From Bdellovibrio bacteriovorus (GTDB lineage Bacteria > Bdellovibrionota > Bdellovibrionia > Bdellovibrionales > Bdellovibrionaceae): DNA of 64,000 nucleotides. Positions 61,425 through 64,000 of this stretch are shown piece by piece. Every line of letters starts with the position of its first letter. The stretch's first letter is position 1. The translations under genes were made by a program, and so were the position numbers. The DNA lies in assembly GCF_001592745.1 (NCBI RefSeq), contig NZ_LUKD01000009.1, positions 29,341 through 93,340 of the forward strand, written 5' to 3'. Below the pieces are notes generated by a model, which did not search any database, was not told where the DNA came from, and worked only from the letters and a program-made list of their open reading frames with translations.

Positions 61425-61769
61425 ATGAATAAACTAGATTTTAAGGAAGTTCTCGACAGGAATTTTTTAGGAGACTGGGATCTTTTCAAAATTGTTACCG
61501 ACACATTCTGCGATACGGTCCCTGGTCAACTTGGCGACTTGAAAGCCGCGATAGCTTCCCGACAAAATAAAAGAATCAAAGAAACCGCCCATAAACTTAA
61601 AGGATCTGTGGCTCACTTTCACCATCTAGATCCCGTAACAACGGCCAAGAGCATCGAAGAACAGTGGCAAAATCCGAACTACCCCGAGATCGAAGCATCT
61701 TTTATACGTCTTAACGGCGAAATATTAACATTGATGGCCGATCTAAAAACGATCTGCTCCGCCAAGTAA
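61425..61769 (+). CDS. Stand-alone histidine phosphotransfer (Hpt) protein
   Basis: 114 residues, helical. The phosphorylated His56 lies in KETAHKLKGSVAHFHHLDPV, the Hpt-domain signature. TAGGAGG precedes the ATG. It can relay phosphate between a hybrid sensor kinase and a response regulator; no kinase or receiver gene is near, so the partners are elsewhere. A chemoreceptor gene follows 240 bases downstream but belongs to a separate unit because of the terminator at 61786. Confidence 0.88.
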   Translation: MNKLDFKEVLDRNFLGDWDLFKIVTDTFCDTVPGQLGDLKAAIASRQNKRIKETAHKLKGSVAHFHHLDPVTTAKSIEEQWQNPNYPEIEASFIRLNGEILTLMADLKTICSAK

Positions 61770-61785
61770 TCCTAACACATTTGTA

Positions 61786-61819
61786 AAAGGGAGCTTCTTA
61801 GCTCCCTTTGAAGTTTTAA
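61786..61819 (+). terminator. Intrinsic terminator after the Hpt gene
   Basis: AAAGGGAGC (61786-61794) pairs perfectly with GCTCCCTTT (61801-61809) around TTCTTA, followed by GAAGTTTT. Confidence 0.8.
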
Positions 61820-62008
61820 CGGCTGTCTCAATTCTGATTCGCGTCCTTAGGTTTTCACATCTTTCATTTAAAAGCTTCTATAATACCGCTCATAATAAAT
61901 GTTTAACTTTTGATGATAATTCTGATGTTACATCAAGAACGCTTAACAACGTCCCGATCTACTTAGCAGTGCTTTGTATTAAGTTGAACGTAGATGGAAG
62001 GGATTCTT

Positions 62009-63538
62009 ATGAAATTCGCACTCAGTTTAAAAGCGAAACTTTTATTGCTCTGTAGCTTCATGGCTTTAATTCCGGTCGCTGTGGGAGGCATCTCTTACTT
62101 CGGATCGAACAAAATCAGTAACGACTACGAGGAAGTCTCAAACCGCGTTTTGCCAAATGTGCAACTGTCGAATGAGATGTATTTGAATTTTAGAAATGTG
62201 CGTATTGGCCTACGCAGTCTTGGGCTGCCCGGATTGACGAAGGAACAAGCCAAGGAATTTGCCGATCGTGTTGAACAATATATCAGTGATTATGAGGAGC
62301 TTCGAAAAGAGTATATCTCGGTGCCCTTTTTGCCTGGCGAAGATGCTTTATGGAGTGAGGTTGATTCCACATGGTCTTCTTTCAAGCTGATTGGCGCCCG
62401 AGTTCTCAAGCACTATCAATCAGGAACGCCTGAAGATCTCGCGGCTATGAATAAAATATTTCTTACGGAATGCCCTGATTCTGCGGCGAGATACTCGAAA
62501 GCCATTGATGCGTTAGTCGCTTTTCATAAAGCATACGGAGAAGGATCTGTCACTAAGGCGCGAACGACCGCTAAAAACATGGGCTTTTCAATCACCCTCG
62601 CCATTGTCTTTGGTGTCGCCATTGGTCTCGGGGTAGGAGCATTTTTCGCATTTAGTTTAAGTAATAGTATTAAGAAAGTTTCTGAAGAACTTGCTTCAGG
62701 TGCTCATCAAGTCGAAGATGCTGCTGGTCAGATTTCAAACTCGTCTCAGTCTCTAGCTCAGGCTTCCTCTGAGCAGGCCGCATCATTGGAAGAAACCGTG
62801 GCGACTATGGAAGAATTAACCGCCATGGTGAAGATTAACAGCGAAAATTCGAAGCAAGCGGCATCCTTGGCGCTCTCCACGCGTGAGGTTGCGGTAAAGG
62901 GTGAAAGCGAAATCCAAACTCTGATTCAAAGTATTCAGGCGATTTCGGCTGACTCTAAAAAAATTGCCGACATTACTTCTGTAATAGATGATATCGCCTT
63001 CCAAACGAATCTTCTGGCTCTTAACGCCTCAGTTGAGGCTGCTCGGGCCGGGGAGCAAGGTAAGGGCTTTGCTGTTGTCGCTGAAGCTGTTCGCAATTTA
63101 GCTCAGCGAAGTGCCGAATCTGCAAAAAGTATTACATCGTTGATCAACGAGAGCGTTGAAAGAATCGAGCAGGGAAGTTCACAGGCCAATCGCGGTGGTA
63201 TTGTCCTTACGGAAATCGTGAATGCTGTTAAGAAGGTTGCTGATCTTAATAGTGAGATGGCGACGGCCAGCGAAGAGCAGTCCAATGGCATCACGCAAAT
63301 CAGTAAAGCCATGAATCAATTAGATCAAACGACGCAAGAAAATGCTTCTATATCTGAAGAAGCCGCGGCAGCCGCGGAAGAACTTTCTGCTCAGTCGCAA
63401 TCTCTGCTTCGCAATGTGAATGCACTAGAGTCGGTTGTCTCTGGAGAGTTCGCTGAAGAAGCTTCTTCAGCGAAGAGCGGTCGTTCTCAGGTTTTTGGAT
63501 CCGCAGAAGGTGCTTTTGCTCGAAAAGTTGGCATCTAG
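62009..63538 (+). CDS. Methyl-accepting chemotaxis protein, paralogue of 24521-25999
   Basis: 509 residues from ATG 62009 (GGAAGGGA upstream; ATG 61994 lacks this). Same layout as the other receptor: helix 1 ([20 protein letters not shown]), a sensor with [20 protein letters not shown] and [10 protein letters not shown], helix 2 ([20 protein letters not shown]), then the signalling domain with [20 protein letters not shown] and [15 protein letters not shown]. No separate HAMP domain is evident. The two share clear residue-level similarity, including the motif LP-N-QL--M-L-FR---I-LRSLGLP, so they are duplicates with possibly different ligands. Confidence 0.92.
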   Translation: MKFALSLKAKLLLLCSFMALIPVAVGGISYFGSNKISNDYEEVSNRVLPNVQLSNEMYLNFRNVRIGLRSLGLPGLTKEQAKEFADRVEQYISDYEELRKEYISVPFLPGEDALWSEVDSTWSSFKLIGARVLKHYQSGTPEDLAAMNKIFLTECPDSAARYSKAIDALVAFHKAYGEGSVTKARTTAKNMGFSITLAIVFGVAIGLGVGAFFAFSLSNSIKKVSEELASGAHQVEDAAGQISNSSQSLAQASSEQAASLEETVATMEELTAMVKINSENSKQAASLALSTREVAVKGESEIQTLIQSIQAISADSKKIADITSVIDDIAFQTNLLALNASVEAARAGEQGKGFAVVAEAVRNLAQRSAESAKSITSLINESVERIEQGSSQANRGGIVLTEIVNAVKKVADLNSEMATASEEQSNGITQISKAMNQLDQTTQENASISEEAAAAAEELSAQSQSLLRNVNALESVVSGEFAEEASSAKSGRSQVFGSAEGAFARKVGI

Positions 63539-63910
63539 AAGAGTTTAGAAAGAATTTTGGAAAAATATTTTTGGCGAGGTTTGAGAGTCTTCTTTTAAAC
63601 TTCGCCTTATATTCGAGCAAAAAGGCCCCTTTTTAGGTGATTTTTTCAGCAGAGGGGTTGATTTTGCTTAAAAATAGGGCAAGATGTGTCGTATCAATGC
63701 CCTCAATATGGGCATTAAAAAAGCTTGCAAGCGCCGGGAATACCCACTATAAACCGTGCTTCCTCGCTAAGTCGTTTCGGAATTATCCAAACAAGCTAAG
63801 TGCTAAACCATTGATTTGTATTCAGTGTTTTACACAAACGCTTTTTTAGCGAGAAACACGAATTCTTTTTCATAAACGTTTTTTTAAAATTTTTTTGAAA
63901 AAGTGATTTT
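63539..63910. other. AT-rich intergenic region before the putative rRNA promoter
   Basis: About 370 bases with no credible gene; a 70-codon frame here lacks a ribosome site and looks random. The last 40 bases are T/A-tracts (CGTTTTTTTAAAATTTTTTT), fitting an UP element for the promoter that follows. Confidence 0.5.
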
Positions 63911-64000
63911 AGGGTGTTGACAAGGCCGCAAGGTTTCGATACAACCGTCTACCTCGTCGCTATGAAACATTAACGATGAGTAAGAATTTTCGCTCTTTGA
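63880..64000 (+). promoter_or_regulatory. Putative rRNA-operon promoter and leader (UP element, -35/-10, boxA)
   Basis: A T/A-rich block at about 63880-63910 resembles an UP element. TTGACA at 63917-63922 and TACAAC at 63940-63945 are 17 bases apart. About 50 bases further GCTCTTTGA (63992-64000) resembles boxA (TGCTCTTTAACA), the antitermination signal of rRNA leaders. No protein start with a ribosome site is evident before the window ends. I infer that a 16S rRNA gene begins shortly beyond 64000. Confidence 0.55.

Noticed and set aside
63637..63849. 70-codon frame downstream of the second chemoreceptor
   Set aside because: No ribosome site, no recognisable pattern, AT-rich spacer.
1..64000. 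CRISPR array, insertion sequence or integrase
   Set aside because: No regularly spaced repeats, no transposase or integrase frame was seen anywhere, including near tRNA-His.

Overview
The window reads as a piece of a predatory Bdellovibrio-type chromosome (Bdellovibrionota). No single gene proves this. The pointers are a TIGR02147-type regulator beside a secreted gene, a trimeric-fibre protein with an endosialidase-type C-terminal chaperone, MreB, many signal-peptide or lipoprotein genes of unknown function, and PilV/PilW-like pilins. Genes are tightly packed, often with 4-base ATGA overlaps, except in one gene-poor pocket near 5.9-11.4 kb.

Layout. 0-5.7 kb: 5' end of metG, a lipoprotein beta-carbonic anhydrase, a class IV aminotransferase, mreB with an upstream barrel-like secreted protein, a core-type glycosyltransferase and a FecR-like protein. 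5.75-5.87 kb: tRNA-His with a clear promoter. 5.9-13.3 kb: an AT-richer accessory pocket. It holds a decayed HEPN/Toprim-like gene, a decayed pilin-like gene, a decayed zinc-ribbon membrane protein, two tiny genes (57-aa membrane protein, 37-aa lipoprotein), a PhoD-like phosphatase, an AbiV-like HEPN protein and small membrane proteins. 13.4-16.4 kb: a 993-aa Ig/FN3-like lipoprotein with a fibrinogen-like end. 16.4-19.7 kb: pgaB-pgaC-pgaD-like polysaccharide genes. 20.0-24.5 kb: the fibre protein, divergent from a TIGR02147 regulator and its coupled secreted partner. 24.5-26.0 kb: chemoreceptor.

26.3-31.4 kb is a nitrite/NO respiration cluster: quinol-type nitric oxide reductase (norB), a lipoprotein copper nitrite reductase fused to cytochrome c (nirK), a NirV-like protein and a SCO copper chaperone. 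Together they should convert nitrite to nitrous oxide. 31.5-32.9 kb: an L,D-transpeptidase and a small secreted partner. 32.9-41.8 kb: a run of eight minus-strand secreted genes with no recognised function, including a diverged paralogous pair; this is the best candidate for an undescribed system. 42.3-46.8 kb: two tiny coupled ORFs, then a minor-pilin operon led by an 857-aa PilX-like protein. 46.7-52.0 kb: a complete mrp cation/proton antiporter operon with fused MrpA-MrpB.

52.1-54.1 kb: tandem universal stress protein, a lipoprotein NADAR glycosidase and a His-rich secreted protein. 54.1-58.9 kb: RND metal-efflux pump, small His-containing periplasmic protein and TolC-type channel, with no adaptor visible. 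59.0-63.5 kb: oxidoreductase, FKBP isomerase, secreted protein, Hpt phosphotransfer protein and a second chemoreceptor paralogous to the first. The last 100 bases look like the promoter and boxA leader of a ribosomal RNA operon whose 16S gene would start beyond the window.

All functional calls come from reading motifs by eye; no searches were run.
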